Below, in pieces: positions 23,478 to 36,000 of a DNA stretch of 45,894 nucleotides (position 1 is its first letter; each line of letters begins with the position of its first letter). Origin of the DNA: Entrophospora sp. SA101. Taxonomy: Eukaryota > Glomeromycota > Glomeromycetes > Entrophosporales > Entrophosporaceae. The position numbers and the translations under genes were made by a program. The stretch lies in NCBI GenBank assembly GCA_958430865.1, contig CAUDNR010004572.1, positions 1-45,894 of the forward strand, written 5' to 3'. The notes beneath the pieces are model-generated. The model was not told the origin of the DNA, made no database searches, and saw only the letters and a list, made by a program, of their open reading frames with translations.

Positions 23478-24232
23478 ACACTCACCTACCATAATAATAA
23501 GTATCCGGCCACCAAGGTCGTGTAACGTTAAATGAAAAGAGTCCTTACTAAAAAAAGTAACGTTTTCTTAAATAAAACCGTTTTTACTTTACTAAGTAGA
23601 CTTTACTTGATATCAAAATCTCTAAATTACAAAAGCTTCGAAAGGTCAGGTATGGTATTAATGGAAACATTTAGCAAATAGTCCAAAAAGGCAAATTTTC
23701 AATTGGAATCTTTACATATAATAAAGGTCAAATTTCTTCATTGTAATGTATATTATTTCATTAATAAAATGTGCTCAACGTAACAGATTACATATATCCA
23801 CAATATGAAAAGGGTTTAAAAAAGTAACCGACCACCCCATAATTTTATTATATAAAACACTTGATAAAGTTGACAAAATGCAAATTTTAAGGCTTTACGT
23901 TTTGTTGTCTATACTCGATCAAATTTTCTCAAATCTTAACCATATTTAATTCAAGATATTTTAAGTGGACTTACTTAACGACACAATTCATGATTCAACG
24001 GAGTTTTGATGGTTTTTACTAAGATCAAGGTTTTCATAAAAATCACGGAATTTTTTGTCTAATTTAAAATTTTCATTCAACAAGTTTATATGCAAATTAA
24101 CTTTTAAAAACATGTTTACTTAATGCATCAGTCCCCGGTTTGATTAATAAAATTTTGAACTGCACAAGGCGTAACGTTTCCGATTATTAAAATGATCATC
24201 AGGTGGGTCGGATATGGTAGGGGAGTGAGTGT
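23478..24232 (+). mobile_element. Putative nonautonomous DNA element, about 755 bp
   Basis: The left end ACACTCACCTACCATA and the complement of the right end ACACTCACTCCCCTACCATA match with a small indel, as do the following TATCCGGCCACC and TATCCGACCCACC. GTAACGTT recurs near both ends in opposite orientation. No coding frame survives inside. Superfamily not determined. Confidence 0.5.
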
Positions 24233-25697
24233 ATTCTTGATGACGAAATTACAATTATGAAAACATCATAATCGTCATAAAAGCAAAAAACGTATGATTG
24301 ATTATACACACAATATTGTTTGTTTTCAATTAACAAGTCAAAATATGTAAATTTCAAATGCTTTTTTTTCTACATATAGAATTCCTTTACGTAATAATAT
24401 TATTTAAAATCAAGATATTTACATATTATTTTTGTCCTATTATTCTTTAAAATTTCACACATAATATGCAAGATTTGATAATTATAGCAAAAAAGATTAC
24501 CTTAATTAGAAATGTCATACACTGATTTGATTGATTGATTAGCAAAAATTAAAAAGTTAATAGTAGTAAAATGGGTGACTTTTATATATAATTAGTTAAA
24601 TCATTTTGTCTTTTTCGGTAATTTAAATGATATTCTTTCATAATAAACGCATTGTAATTTTACATATCACCATCAATTATTTATAATTTACTTCTTTGAG
24701 GGATCAACTAGACACATTCATCATTTGATATAGCATATACTTAAATATAATATATATAATAAATAAATACAGTTCAGAAATATTCCAACAATTAGCCACG
24801 TTTTTTCATTTTCTTAATCTATAATAAATCACAAAGAATAAATAAATATTAATATTGTATACGTAAAAAGTTCTTTTCCTTATCTAGATCTACAACAAAA
24901 AATGAAAATAATGTAAATTCAAAATTCGTATTGTGTACATTCAATATTATTATCATTAGTAATTAATTATATAATGCAATATTATTATTATACAGTTTCT
25001 TGATCAATAACAAGTTTGTTATTTTGAAATTAACCGTAAATTATGCACGTGGTTTTAATAAAAGAGAAAAAAAAAAAATACTTTGGGATAGATAATTTTG
25101 AAATAGAATTATGATGATGTTTATACTGAGATGACGTTAATATTTTGTAATAAAATCATGAAAAATCGGACGAATTCGGAATATTGGTTTGTTTGTTTTT
25201 TTTGGTGTGGAGAATAAAAAAATTTATGGTGGAGAAAGGAGAAAAAGGTATTGTGAGAATATCGTGAATATTTTTTAATGTCTAATCTAAAAAAAGTTAA
25301 ACCCTAAAAAAAAAAGTGATTTCTACTTTTTCTTTCCTGACATATTATTTTTTAAACAATAAACTTAATTATATATGATTAGAAGGAATTCTTTACTGGT
25401 AATAGTAAAGGGAAAGAAAGGTGATATGGTTCGGTAAAGCCACCACCACACACAATATCATTAATATCACATGTATTAATTAAGTAAGCATATCGTTCCA
25501 AATCTAGAAAACACATACATACAATTTTTTATTTATTATTTATTTTTTTTTTTATATGAGAAAACACATCATATTCCACATATTTTTTTTAGAATAATGC
25601 TATATTAGTCCACGGCTAGTTCTGGGTACTAAACTGCTATTGTGAAAGATTATTCGATAAAATAAAAATATTTTTTTTATATTGAAATCTTTTCACA
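24233..25697. other. Distal upstream region of the CreA-like gene
   Basis: AT-rich with no supportable gene. Several T/A homopolymers and a CACCACCACACACA stretch at 25441-25454. Confidence 0.4.
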
Positions 25698-26803
25698 TGT
25701 TTTTTTTTTGTTGGTAAAATAATGTTCAACAATAATTTATAATTTTTAAGTTAAATTCATATTAAAATAAAATAATAATTGACAATTGGTTTTTTTTTTA
25801 TATATTCTTATAATTCTATTATATTCATTCTTATAGTACATACAATTAAATACTCATTATATAATATATAAATTTTATGGAATATAACCGTTAATATATG
25901 TATCATTATAAAAAAAAAATTAGACGTTATGCAACTGTCATTTTGTTGTTGCAAAAGTTTATATTTATAATATATTATTTAATAATTAAAAATATATAAA
26001 ATCGAATGTATTTTCCCAACTTTCAAAAATCGTTTCTTCTCATGATTTTTTAATTTGTTTCCAACGAACGATAAAAAATATTTCTTAAATATCATATTTT
26101 TTTCTAATTAAATAATTAAAAAGAAAAATAATAAATATTTTAATTTTTAAAATATTAAAAAAATTTTTTTTAATTATTTTTTTTTCTTCTCTCATCTCAA
26201 TTCAAAATTTCTATTCTCGTAGAACAACTCTCGCCCTTTTTAACAAATCTTCTTTACATACGAACCACTACCTTATATTTTTGACATTCACATTAACTTT
26301 CATCAATCAATACATATATATAGTATTACCTATATTCTTTAGTTTATCTTTTTAAAAAAAAATTTTTTTATTTTTATTTTTTTCAAGCAAAAAAGATACT
26401 TTACAATATACAATATATATATATATATATATATATATCAAGAAAGAAAATTAATTTTTCATTTTGTCACGAAATTCTAACGAATAATATATATATATAT
26501 ATAAAATAATTAAAAAGTTTTTTTTTCACGAATTATCAATCAATTAATAAAAATTTTTACAAGAATTAAAGAAGAATAAATAAAATCATGGCAGCTTTAT
26601 CAAATATTTTGCATCCACCAATGAAGAAGGCAGATCATTTTCGTTTTTATAATAACAATAGTAATTATAATAATTTTTATCATCAAAACGATGTTAATTA
26701 TTATCAAAAACAACAACAGGATTCCTATCAACATTATCATCAACAACCGCAAATTCACCAACAACATCAACCATTTCCTTTTACTTTTAATCAATCTCAT
26801 CAG
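25698..26803 (+). repeat. 1.1-kb duplicated segment, copy 1 (CreA-like promoter and 5' CDS)
   Basis: Matches 44793-45894 base for base as far as I compared, from the TG plus T10 run through codon 72 of the zinc-finger gene. The only difference seen is a microsatellite: (AT)13 at 26413-26438 here against (AT)11 at 45508-45529. Copy 1 is continuous with the rest of the gene, so it is the parental locus. Confidence 0.92.
26185..26587 (+). promoter_or_regulatory. Probable core promoter / 5' UTR of the CreA-like gene
   Basis: A pyrimidine-rich stretch (TTCTTCTCTCATCTC, CTCTCGCCC) at 26185-26240 precedes about 340 bases of AT-rich leader with (AT)13 and (AT)8 microsatellites. Such C/T-rich tracts often mark transcription starts in fungi. 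The ATG follows AATAAAATC with no upstream in-frame ATG. The start site itself cannot be fixed from sequence alone. Confidence 0.35.
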
Positions 26804-28516
26804 CATCAATTAAAGATGTTACCGTCTTTTGATAATTTTCATTTTTATAATCGTAAAAATCAGTATGGTAATTATAATAATTGTAATGATGGTAATTCTA
26901 ATGAGAGTAACAGCAGCAGCGGCAGCAGCAATGAAAATAAAGACAAGAATAGTTCCGACAACAACAACAATTCTAGTAACTCTAGTAATTCTAGCAATTC
27001 TACTAGCAATTCTAGCAATTCTACCAGTTCCACTACCACCAGTTCTTCTACTACTGCTGCCACCACCAATTCATCCACCAATTCATCATCTACTACTGCT
27101 AACAAGTCAAAGAAAAGATCCATAGACAAATCAGATGCTCCACGTCCTTATGCATGTACAATGTGTTCTAAAGCTTTCTTTAGATTGGAACATCAAACTC
27201 GTCATATTCGTACTCATACTGGTGAAAAGCCACATCATTGCGATTTTCCTGGTTGTGGAAAAAAATTCTCGAGATCTGATGAGTTGACAAGACACAAACG
27301 TACTCACAACGGCAATAAAAAAGATAAACGCAAACAATTAAACTCTCAAAGGTTTAATCAATACAATTTTCAAAATTTACAATTACAACAGCAGCAGCAG
27401 CAGCAGCAACAACAACAAATCATTAATCAACAACAAAATCTTGCAATAAATAATAGTCATTATTATGATGATGATGATGATTCTGTGATGATGTTTGGTA
27501 TTGGTGATGGACTTTTCCGTAGTAGAAGTAATAGTAATAGCTCTTCTACAAGCACTGAAAGTTCTTCTAGTTCTTCTAGTAATTATAGTACAACTAATGA
27601 TATTTTGTTCCAACAGCAACAGCAACAGCAACAGCAACAAAATCATCATTATAATAATTATCACCAATTTCCTAACCATCCTAATAATAGTAACGTAGCT
27701 GCTATTTCAATCCCTGCTAATAATACTCATAGTTGTTGTTTAACTTGTTTATCATTATCGTCGTCAACTCCTTCTCAACAACAAAAATTTCAAGATTTTA
27801 ATTTGATTGACCAACCGGTTAAAAAACGTCGTGTCAATCCTAATTATAATAATAATCATAACGACGATTATTTGTTATCACCACCTTTATCTGAAACTGC
27901 TACATCACCGCCACCTTCTTCATTATACTATAACAATATTCCTTCACCACAAATGTGTGTTGATAATGGATCAGATGAAGAACATGATCTAATGACTCCA
28001 AATCATTCACCCCATACTTCTCCTACTTTAGGACCTCGAGTTGTAGGATCAGATCATTTCAATAATCAAGATTCAAATCATTTCAATCGTCTTCCATCTC
28101 CACCATCTTCTTCGGCATTCCACAATCATAATAATGTTAGTAGCAATGGTCATTGTAGTAGTGGTTATTATCATAACAATAATAATATTCAATACAATCA
28201 TCAATATCATTCTTCATCAGCATCTTCATCGTTACCATTGCCAATCACTTCACCATTACCAATATTATCACAACAAACATCTCAACAACAACAGTCCAGT
28301 ATTAGTGATATTGTAAATGATTCAAGCCCTACCAGAAGATTACCACCTTTAGGAATAAATAACAATAATACCACTAATAGTATTAGCAATACTACTGTTG
28401 CTACCAATAATAATAATAGTTCATCGACATCATCATCTGGATCTGCCGTTGTTATTAGCCCTACTTCAACTTTCGGAGGATATCATCATCATTCATATCC
28501 ACTTTTTAAACTTTGA
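26588..28516 (+). CDS. C2H2 zinc-finger transcription factor, CreA/Mig1-like
   Basis: Single exon, 642 residues. Two adjacent C2H2 fingers occupy residues 186-240: finger 1 uses C190, C193, H206, H210 with helix RLEHQTRH; finger 2 uses C218, C223, H236, H240 with helix RSDELTRH; the linker is THTGEKP. This [21 protein letters not shown] pair is the signature of Mig1/CreA/NRG-type repressors, which bind GC boxes (SYGGRG) to silence genes when glucose is plentiful. Basic patches KSKKRS, KKDKRK and KKRRV could serve as nuclear signals. The rest is Gln-, Asn-, Ser- and His-rich low complexity with CAG/CAA runs and proline-serine clusters ([15 protein letters not shown]). DNA binding and a nuclear role follow from the fingers; carbon repression is inferred from family. 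Confidence 0.88.
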   Translation: MAALSNILHPPMKKADHFRFYNNNSNYNNFYHQNDVNYYQKQQQDSYQHYHQQPQIHQQHQPFPFTFNQSHQHQLKMLPSFDNFHFYNRKNQYGNYNNCNDGNSNESNSSSGSSNENKDKNSSDNNNNSSNSSNSSNSTSNSSNSTSSTTTSSSTTAATTNSSTNSSSTTANKSKKRSIDKSDAPRPYACTMCSKAFFRLEHQTRHIRTHTGEKPHHCDFPGCGKKFSRSDELTRHKRTHNGNKKDKRKQLNSQRFNQYNFQNLQLQQQQQQQQQQQIINQQQNLAINNSHYYDDDDDSVMMFGIGDGLFRSRSNSNSSSTSTESSSSSSSNYSTTNDILFQQQQQQQQQQNHHYNNYHQFPNHPNNSNVAAISIPANNTHSCCLTCLSLSSSTPSQQQKFQDFNLIDQPVKKRRVNPNYNNNHNDDYLLSPPLSETATSPPPSSLYYNNIPSPQMCVDNGSDEEHDLMTPNHSPHTSPTLGPRVVGSDHFNNQDSNHFNRLPSPPSSSAFHNHNNVSSNGHCSSGYYHNNNNIQYNHQYHSSSASSSLPLPITSPLPILSQQTSQQQQSSISDIVNDSSPTRRLPPLGINNNNTTNSISNTTVATNNNNSSSTSSSGSAVVISPTSTFGGYHHHSYPLFKL

Positions 28517-30600
28517 AAAATTTTTATATATTATTATATATCGATAATTTTTTACATATACACGACAAATTAATTAACGAAAAATCATCAAAAATCACGA
28601 ATATAAATAATATATATATATGGGTGGGCAAAAAGAAACAAACATAACATTGCAAATAATGATATTTCTTTCTTTAATTTTTTATAAATTAATAATCCCA
28701 TCTTTCATTCTTTTTTTTTTCTTTTTCAACACTCTCATTATCATTTCATCATTACATCAATCATCATCATCATTTTCATATATACTTCATATACATCATA
28801 CACACAAAAAAATTTTTAGATTTTTTATATTGGGTGGGTTTTTTTAAAAAAAAAAAAAAAAGGAAATAGAATTTAAAAAAAAATTTTTTTCATTTTTTTT
28901 TTGTAAATATTAGTAGATATATATATATATACGCACTTTCTTTTCTGTTATATATTTTTTTTTTTTCTTATTCATCTTTTTTTATTTTTATTTTTATTTA
29001 CAAAAAATACCAAATTTTCTTTACTTTTTTTTTCTTTACAATTTTCTTTATATACATATTAAGAAATAAGATTTTTAAGATAAAAGGAATTTAATAATTC
29101 CACACGATTTTCATTCTTTCAAAAAAAAATGAAAGATTTAAAAAAAAAAAAAAAAACGCGAAAAACAATTTTATGCAAAACAAGAAAATTTTAAAAAAAA
29201 CGCGTTTTTTTTTATGTACAGTTTTTTTATATATAGATTTTTTGATTAATATATACATATATAGATTTTTATTTTTAAATATGTAAATAGTTTATTATAT
29301 ATATGCTTTTTTATATTACATATATACATATATATGTATATTATATACACATATATGATTTTTTTTAGAAAATATAAGATTATAATGATTATAATTTATA
29401 TAAAAAATAAATTCTTCTACTAAATAGTTTTTAACTATTTTTTATTATTATAAATATTTTTTTATTTATTATTTATTATGTAAATATTATTATTATTCTT
29501 TTCTCTCTATATTATTCTCAATCCTATTTTTATTATTATTCTATAACGTTTTTATTTTATATATTGTTAAAGAAAATTTGGTATTATTTTGTAAAAAAAA
29601 AAAAAAAAGAAAAAATTATTTATTTTTTTCATTTATCATCAAAAAAAATTTTTTATCAATAAAAAAAGATTAAAAATATTTAAAAATATTTACATCATAA
29701 AAAAGTCAAATCATTATCTGATGATTGACATTGATTATTACTTATGTTACTTGGCAGTATAGGGTTTTTTTTGGTCTAGTTAAATATATACCTAATTAAA
29801 CTATATAGATCAACTCTTTTAGTTACATCATCCTTTGAAATATATTTAATATATTTTGACAAGGCACTTGATTTGTCATAATGTTGAAATGTGAAAGCCT
29901 AAATTGATGTTGAAAGTCTAAATATTTGAATTGTATAAAACTGAATATTTGCACCATCAATAATAAACATTAATAAATTTGAGAATAGAGCCAATTTTTT
30001 TTAATACAGTAATAATAATAATAATAAATAGTGCATTTTTTTTTATTGGAATTAACTGATTAATTGTATATACACTAAAAATATCAATTGCATTCATTTT
30101 TATCATTAACTTCACTGTGACACTCAAAGGAAATTTAAAAATTTTTTTTTTCATTATTTAATTCTTTATTCAAATTACATTGAAAGTATATCCAAATAAA
30201 TTTTTACTTGAATAAATGAATAAAACAAATACATAATTCAAATAAACAAATAATTCAAATAAACAAATAAAAAAATAGATGAATAATTCAAGTAAAATGA
30301 ATAATTTGAATAAATGAATAAAACAATAATTCATATAATCAGTTTCTTTATCTGAGTCTTCTTTACTTGATGCATATTCTAAATTTTTATTCAATTTGTT
30401 ATTTGATTTGTTTTAAATATGGAGTTTGCTTATTTCGTTTTGGCTTTTTTTAATTGGAAGAATTTAAATTTGTTAATTACAAAAAAAATATGATGATGGT
30501 TTTCTAAACTAAATTTTATAATTTGTTCTGGTCACGCGTTTAGAAGATCTTTTACTAAATAAGAAAGAACATACTGTGACAAATTTCATTTTTGATAGAA
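28517..30600. other. 3' flank of the CreA-like gene and gene-free region
   Basis: Extremely AT-rich, with many T and A homopolymers and TA microsatellites (28611-28620, 28917-28932, 29310-29340). Short frames at 28620 and 30170 (minus) are products of repetitive sequence. No gene is supportable. Confidence 0.45.
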
Positions 30601-30741
30601 CTCCAAGCCACTAAGACTTTTTTAATTAATAAAATTGAAAAAAACTCTCCATTTCATTGTTGCTTAGGTTCTAAAGATTGCAAAAATAGAGATTTTTTCA
30701 ATTTTATTAATTAAAAAAAAAAAAGCCTTAGTGGTTTGAAG
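30601..30741. repeat. Long near-perfect inverted repeat (foldback hairpin)
   Basis: The left arm CCAAGCCACTAAGACTTTTT, AATTAATAAAATTGAAAAAA (30603-30649) pairs with the right arm 30688-30741, which ends GCCTTAGTGGTTTGAAG. Arms of about 47 bases differ by few mismatches and A-tract length. The 38-base loop contains TCATTGTTGCTTAGG. It fits a foldback MITE or a hairpin RNA. Confidence 0.7.
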
Positions 30742-30782
30742 TTGTACAATTTTTTTGATGTTTTTAGATGACCTGCACAATA

Positions 30783-31110
30783 AAGACCTCCTATTGCTAC
30801 GCCATATGGCCAAATTTCAAAAAATAGCAGTTTTAAAATAGGACTTCACATGATTTGTTTTAAAAATTATTTCATACTGCCAAATTTAGATATGATAGTC
30901 TAAATTTACGTAGCAATGATCATAGTGGAAAATTCCTTGAGAGCATAGTAGCATAGTAAAGCACATGTTTTAAAAAAGCATAGAACTCTACAACAAATAT
31001 TTTTTTGAGAATATCTCATTATTACATTAAAACTGAAAACCTATTTTTTAAAAAGTAGGACACAAAGTGATTTCTATACTTTTAAAATTTGCCCAAATTC
31101 AGGAGGTCTT
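30783..31110 (+). mobile_element. MITE with TA target duplication, 328 bp
   Basis: TA precedes (30781-30782) and follows (31111-31112). The ends AAGACCTCCT and AGGAGGTCTT are perfect inverse repeats. The similarity continues inward as GGCCAAATTTCAAAA against GGGCAAATTTTAAAA (complement). No open frame. The TA duplication suggests the Tc1/mariner superfamily. Confidence 0.7.
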
Positions 31111-31112
31111 TA

Positions 31113-33212
31113 GACCAAGCCAACTATACAGTAAGTACAATTATAGATTCCACACAACCAACCCAAAAAAGGCATGTAAGTACAATTATCAATACCAAAA
31201 ATGGTTTGTATTATACTCACTGCACAAAGTGTACTGTTCTCGATCTAACACAACCAAATTTAGACAATAGTCTCACTGCCAAATTCTTCAATATTTTGGA
31301 AAAATACCTCTAATAGTAGTGTTATAATTTTTGGATTCCATTTCATATGAGTTGGCTTCATATTTGTGTTTATATTTTCATAGTCCTCCAAATTTTGGAT
31401 ACAAAAATTAGTATTATGAATAATGAAATATAAACAAAGCTAATTGAAGTTAACAAAGAAATTTTTTGACTTCCTCCAATGTGATTACATCATTTCTAAT
31501 AATACTGGCCATTATGTATATAATCCTTTGGAAAGGCGAAGAAATAATCTTAGTGATTATTTTGCTGCTTTGAAGTATGACTTAACTAATGAAACTGACT
31601 TATATAATTACACTAACAGATTGAAAACTTTCAAAAATCAAATATTGGTTTCAGATGAAGCATTAGAAGTATAGATTGAAGTAGGATTAAAAATAATAAT
31701 GTTTATTATACATGCTGTCAAAATTAATTTGTCTTTGATTCAATATGACTTGTCAAAAAGTCACCTGATTGAATCAAGTGATCAACTTATTGTATCTCTT
31801 AAACCGTACAAGTCACAAATTTGTGACTTATGATATTATTAATAAATAAGACTTTTGGCATGTGAATACAGTTTATGGAATAATGTTTATCATCTATGTA
31901 AGGAATCAAAATCCATCCAACTAATGTTGAACAAGAAAGAGCAAAGTGAAAGTAAAAGAAAATAAAGAAAAAATTCCAAGGAACATTTGTTGAATTGAAT
32001 GAAGCAGATGAACATATTAAAATCTCAGAAATAAAATTGGAAGATTAATCAATGAAGAGACAATAGATATTATTGGCAATTAATATTGCTCTGCTCATTC
32101 ATCAAATGAGGAAGGAAGTAGGAGACTCTATGGATTATTTAACGAAATTCTAGCATTAAAATGAGAGGTTAATCAATGGAATGAGTTATTGAAATAGGAG
32201 AACAAATATATGAGAAAGAAGTCAATCAATGAATGATAATCAATTACAAGAATTAACCACCTAGAAAGACCAACCAAGATAACGAATTAGCAAACTCAAT
32301 TTTTTCATCAGTCTTTAAAGAAGCAATTGAACTCTTTCAGAAACTGTTCATAATCCACAAAAGCCAAAATAAAAAATTAGTGCAAAAGTTTTGATAAAGA
32401 ATTAAACGAGAAAAAAATTATAATATCAATTCTTTAAAAGCAAAACTAGTAAATAGGATTAGCAAAGATACTTTAACTCTGCTCACCAGAATATTAATAA
32501 TCTGCCAAATGAAACAAATGGCCTCCAAACCACCGATCAAAGTCTCCATCCCACCAAGTCCAACAAAACCAAACAACAAGTTCACCAACGAATTTAGTGC
32601 TATAAAAAGAACAATTTACGAATACTGATATTCATAAAAAAAGGCTGGGCAAGAAAGAGATAATTTAGATACAAAAGGTGTCACTATAGAGAAAGTAATT
32701 GAAACAATTCAGTAACCTACGAGGATAAATAATTTACAAAATGCTTTTCAACAACAATTCTTCCGTTACCAAATCAAACAAAAGAGACAAGACCTGATTT
32801 GACCCAAATTCAAGAAAACATTCACAAGAAAAGGAATATTTATTAGAAGCGATCAAGCAGAAAATTCTCCAAGAAATGAGATATATTCTCCTGATCTAAA
32901 AAAAAAAGTTACTCAAGCATCATCCACTATTGTGTAAATTGTCAATGTTCATCAGAAGTTGAATCCAGCAAAATATTCTCTGAGCTCATTAAACCGAAAG
33001 AACGTTTAATTATTAACACAAAAAAGAAAGAGCAATTTCAATTAGTTTATTAATTAGCTTACTGATGCTAAGTTTGCTAACAATTGAAGGACTAATTTTA
33101 TGTTCATACGCATTCGTAGTCCTATATATATTAATAAAATATTTATTTATTTATCATAGTTTGCAAAATACAGTTATTAAAAGAAGTAATAAACTATATA
33201 CTAAGTTTGTTT
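31113..33212. other. Gene-poor region with an unrecognised short frame
   Basis: A frame at 31444-31674 (76 residues, including NNTGHYVYNPLERRRNNLSD) is the only one with normal amino-acid composition. It starts at a non-ATG codon and has no splice context I can support. YNPLERR faintly recalls a motif in fungal transposases. From 31.9 to 33.0 kb, A-rich, Lys/Glu/Asn-coding fragments are broken by many stops. Confidence 0.35.
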
Positions 33213-33360
33213 CGTAACAAGTCCTGTATCAGAAAACAGTCTTTCAGAAGCAACAGACGAAGAAATATTTTTCGACTGAAAAAGTATTGAAAATCTTTTT
33301 TCATTGCCACACCACCACTTTAACGGCTTGTTTTCCTCTATAGGAAGCGGTTGAGATGTA
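33213..33360 (-). pseudogene. hAT transposase C-terminal remnant, second family
   Basis: On the minus strand the frame reads PIEENKPLKWWCGNEKRFSI then SSSVASERLFSDTGLVTK. PL.WW...E..F followed by SVASERLFSD.G is the core of the hAT dimerisation domain. It differs from the fragment at 5895 and is a separate insertion. The remaining transposase is missing or unrecognisable. Confidence 0.75.
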
Positions 33361-34430
33361 CTTCAAATCCATCCAATTCAATTATTTCTTTTGCTGATAC
33401 AGAAAAAAAAAGATATCGTCGCAGAATTTTTTCTAATTACATGATCAGGCGTGTAAAAAAATTAGATGTATAATATTTTATATCTTCATATATAATCTTA
33501 AGTTCTGTCAAAGTATTCCTTACTTTATAATTATGGTTAACCAATTATTACACATTAAAAAAAAAAAAACAAAATACAGGTAATAAAACTTTTAAATTTA
33601 TAAATATAAGGCAAATTCTGATTTTTGAATCTCGAGTTCAAAAATGATGAAAATATAAGAGCACCATTAGGTGAAGCTCTAAATTTTTATTGCCTCAGAA
33701 ATTTGATTATTTAAGTTTTTTATTAATTCATGCATTGTATATCAAACCTGCAGTACAATAATTAGACCCACCTACTACTTTTGTTATCTCATAAAGAGAT
33801 AATTTTCAGGTAATTGTGTAATTAATTCCCATTAAGATATAATTCGGATAAACGTACTGTATACCTTCTCGTCTAACACCAAGTAGTTTAACGCCATTCC
33901 ACCTTGTGTTGTTTGCTTGAATAACATCAAAGATCAAATCATATCACCAATCTTGTCCTTGTGATTTCTATTTCTAATGTCCATTTGGTGATGCTTTTGC
34001 ATCTTGTTTTCCAAATTTTTTCATTTCCAAATTATTTTTTATATAGATAGATTGCTGGATAATTTCCTTGTTATATTCTTTGGTATTTTATGTTCTTCTA
34101 AGCATGTTCTATTTCAATTGGTACAAACCCTCTTAGTAATACCAAAGTTATTTGGTAAATCTAACATTTATTTTAAGGCTTTGTAATCAATCTTTCTTCT
34201 TTTTTTATATTGTTATTGCAGTATTGTTTTTTCCTCATCATTGATTGAACTTCAGTGTTACATACTAATTGCACAGATAATAATAATAATAAATTAGTGG
34301 ATACAATGTGAATGGGTGCGGATGATCCTAACTTCAAACCGGTTTTATACCAGTTGACGCATAATAATAATAAGTTCAAAACAAATAAACAGATCTTTAA
34401 AAAAAAAAAGAACTAAAGAAGGTTCTTCGA
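33361..34430. other. Gene-free stretch
   Basis: AT-rich. Minus-strand fragments at about 34120-33840 retain coding character but with many stops. Nothing assignable. Confidence 0.35.
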
Positions 34431-34720
34431 TTGATAATAAAATTAAAATTAAAATGTGAAACGGACCCATTCATATGTCTTCCTAAAGTATCAGAAAATG
34501 AATTTTCCAACTGGACTAATGAAAATTCGCTAATTACAATTGACAAATTTTTCAAAAAGCACGACGTTTATTATCTTACATTCAGTATAACATATATAGT
34601 TTTTTTCACCAAAACAAAATATATTGATAAAAGAGAGTTTTGAACAGTGTTTTCAGAAAAATGGAATGAAGGAATAAAGTGTTACAAAGATAAATCTTAA
34701 CTTTCGATCCGGCCCTGTGC
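34431..34720 (+). pseudogene. Protein-kinase N-terminal fragment 1, with nonsense mutation
   Basis: The frame reads CETDPFICLPKVSENEFSNW, TNENSLITIDKFFKKHDV, then TKTKYIDKREF, TGA, TVFSEKWNEG. It corresponds to the start of Rhizophagus protein-kinase-like proteins: an F.NWTSGN..IDKFI linker, then the glycine loop K.YI.KGGFGTVF.A.W. The TGA sits where a loop glycine (GGA) belongs and the glycines are replaced, so this is a dead copy. Confidence 0.65.
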
Positions 34721-34789
34721 TGTTTATTCTGAGGATAAAAAAGATGCAAAACAATTTTTTTTCATTGAGATGCAGATTTAATTGTTGTT

Positions 34790-36000
34790 ATTTGTATGGA
34801 GTACCCAATATCCTTTGACGTTGGAGTACATGCTTGTGGAACCGCATAGATTGTCTCCCCAAAGTATTAGCAATTGAGTTTGCCAACTGGACCAGTGGAA
34901 ATTTATTGAGAAGCACAATGTTATCATCTTACATTCAGTATCCTGAATGTAATTCCTTTACTGAAATAAAATATATCAATAAAGGAGGACTTGTTACAGC
35001 TTATTTTGCAAAATGTGACAAAAAATAAAATGTTTATCTGTGATAAATAGATGAAAGTAAATATCATATCACGGCCTGAAATTAAAACAATACAATTTTT
35101 TTCTTAAAAAGGTATAGGTTACGCCAAATGTTAATTTCCTTTAAACGTATATTTATAGCCAATATTAATTCATCTTATTTAAAGATTCGAGATCAATCTA
35201 ATTGTTGTCATTTGTATGGAGTTACCCAAGATATTTCGACCTTGGAATAACATGTTTATGCGCGCCACAAGGGATCTTCGATAATTCCTGCGGGAAAAAT
35301 CGATAAACTAACCTTGTTAATTAAAAAATTCGTGCCAAAGGGTGGGAAGGAGTACATGGTGACCTTCATTGTAGAAATATACAGTCAGACTCCTATATAG
35401 TCACATCCTATATAGTCACAACATAGTTTAGTCACATTTTTTTGTTAATTTGAAAAATTCCCTGCTACTAATTAATCATAGTAAAAACATGTCCTGTATA
35501 GTCACAAACACTATAGTCACCAAAATTCTTGAAATTTCATTTCAGTTTTGGGATATGTTGGCTGATAAATGAAATATGGAGTCATGCCAAGTCTTGGACT
35601 AGAGACACTTCGCTTTCAACCATCATATTTCCAAGTAGGAGACATTTATAGCCTAGGAATTATTTTATGGGAATTGGTTTGTGAAATTCTAGCATTTTCA
35701 AACAAAACACATGATGCACACCTAATAATAGAAGTCTTCGACTGAAGACATGTAAATTTGTTTTTATAACTTACTGAAAAGACCAAAAATCGATATGGTA
35801 ATAGAATTTATTCAAAAATTGTGTGCAAGAATCGAGATATCTGAATGAATCAAGTGAATTAATGAATTCACATTATACTACTATGAACTACATCATTATG
35901 AAATTGGAACCACACATTCCTGTTCCCTCACATGCAATTTATAAAAGTCGTTTGATATTACTGATGGAACCAATTATGAGAATCTTCAAAATAAAATGGA
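34790..36000 (+). pseudogene. Decayed protein-kinase gene with transposon insertion
   Basis: Pieces lie in order. EFANWTSGN is followed by SFTEIKYINKGGLVTAYFAK (34860-35028, glycine loop). A repeat of the upstream segment lies at 35188-35262. PSLGLETLRFQPSYFQVGDI and YSLGIILWELV (about 35585-35690) correspond to kinase subdomains VIII-IX (APE replaced by GLE, then DIYSLGI). The tail PSHAIYKSRLI (about 35930-35960) resembles the HPQAIYTSRLLNF tail of these fungal kinases. The catalytic HRDLK and DFG segment is absent and a pogo-like end lies at 35382. Clearly non-functional. Confidence 0.65.
35382..35525 (+). mobile_element. Pogo-like element end with TATAGTCACA subrepeats
   Basis: Starts after TA with CAGTCAGACTCCTATATAGT. 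The decamer TATAGTCACA or a close variant recurs about five times up to CACTATAGTCACC near 35520. CAGTC ends with TA target sites are typical of pogo/Tigger elements. A clear right inverted repeat is missing, so this may be a truncated copy. It lies inside the kinase pseudogene. Confidence 0.5.

Noticed and set aside
26829..27129. Ala/Leu/Pro-rich frames overlapping the CreA-like gene
   Set aside because: Shadows of the Ser/Asn repeat region; the C2H2 frame is clearly the coding one.
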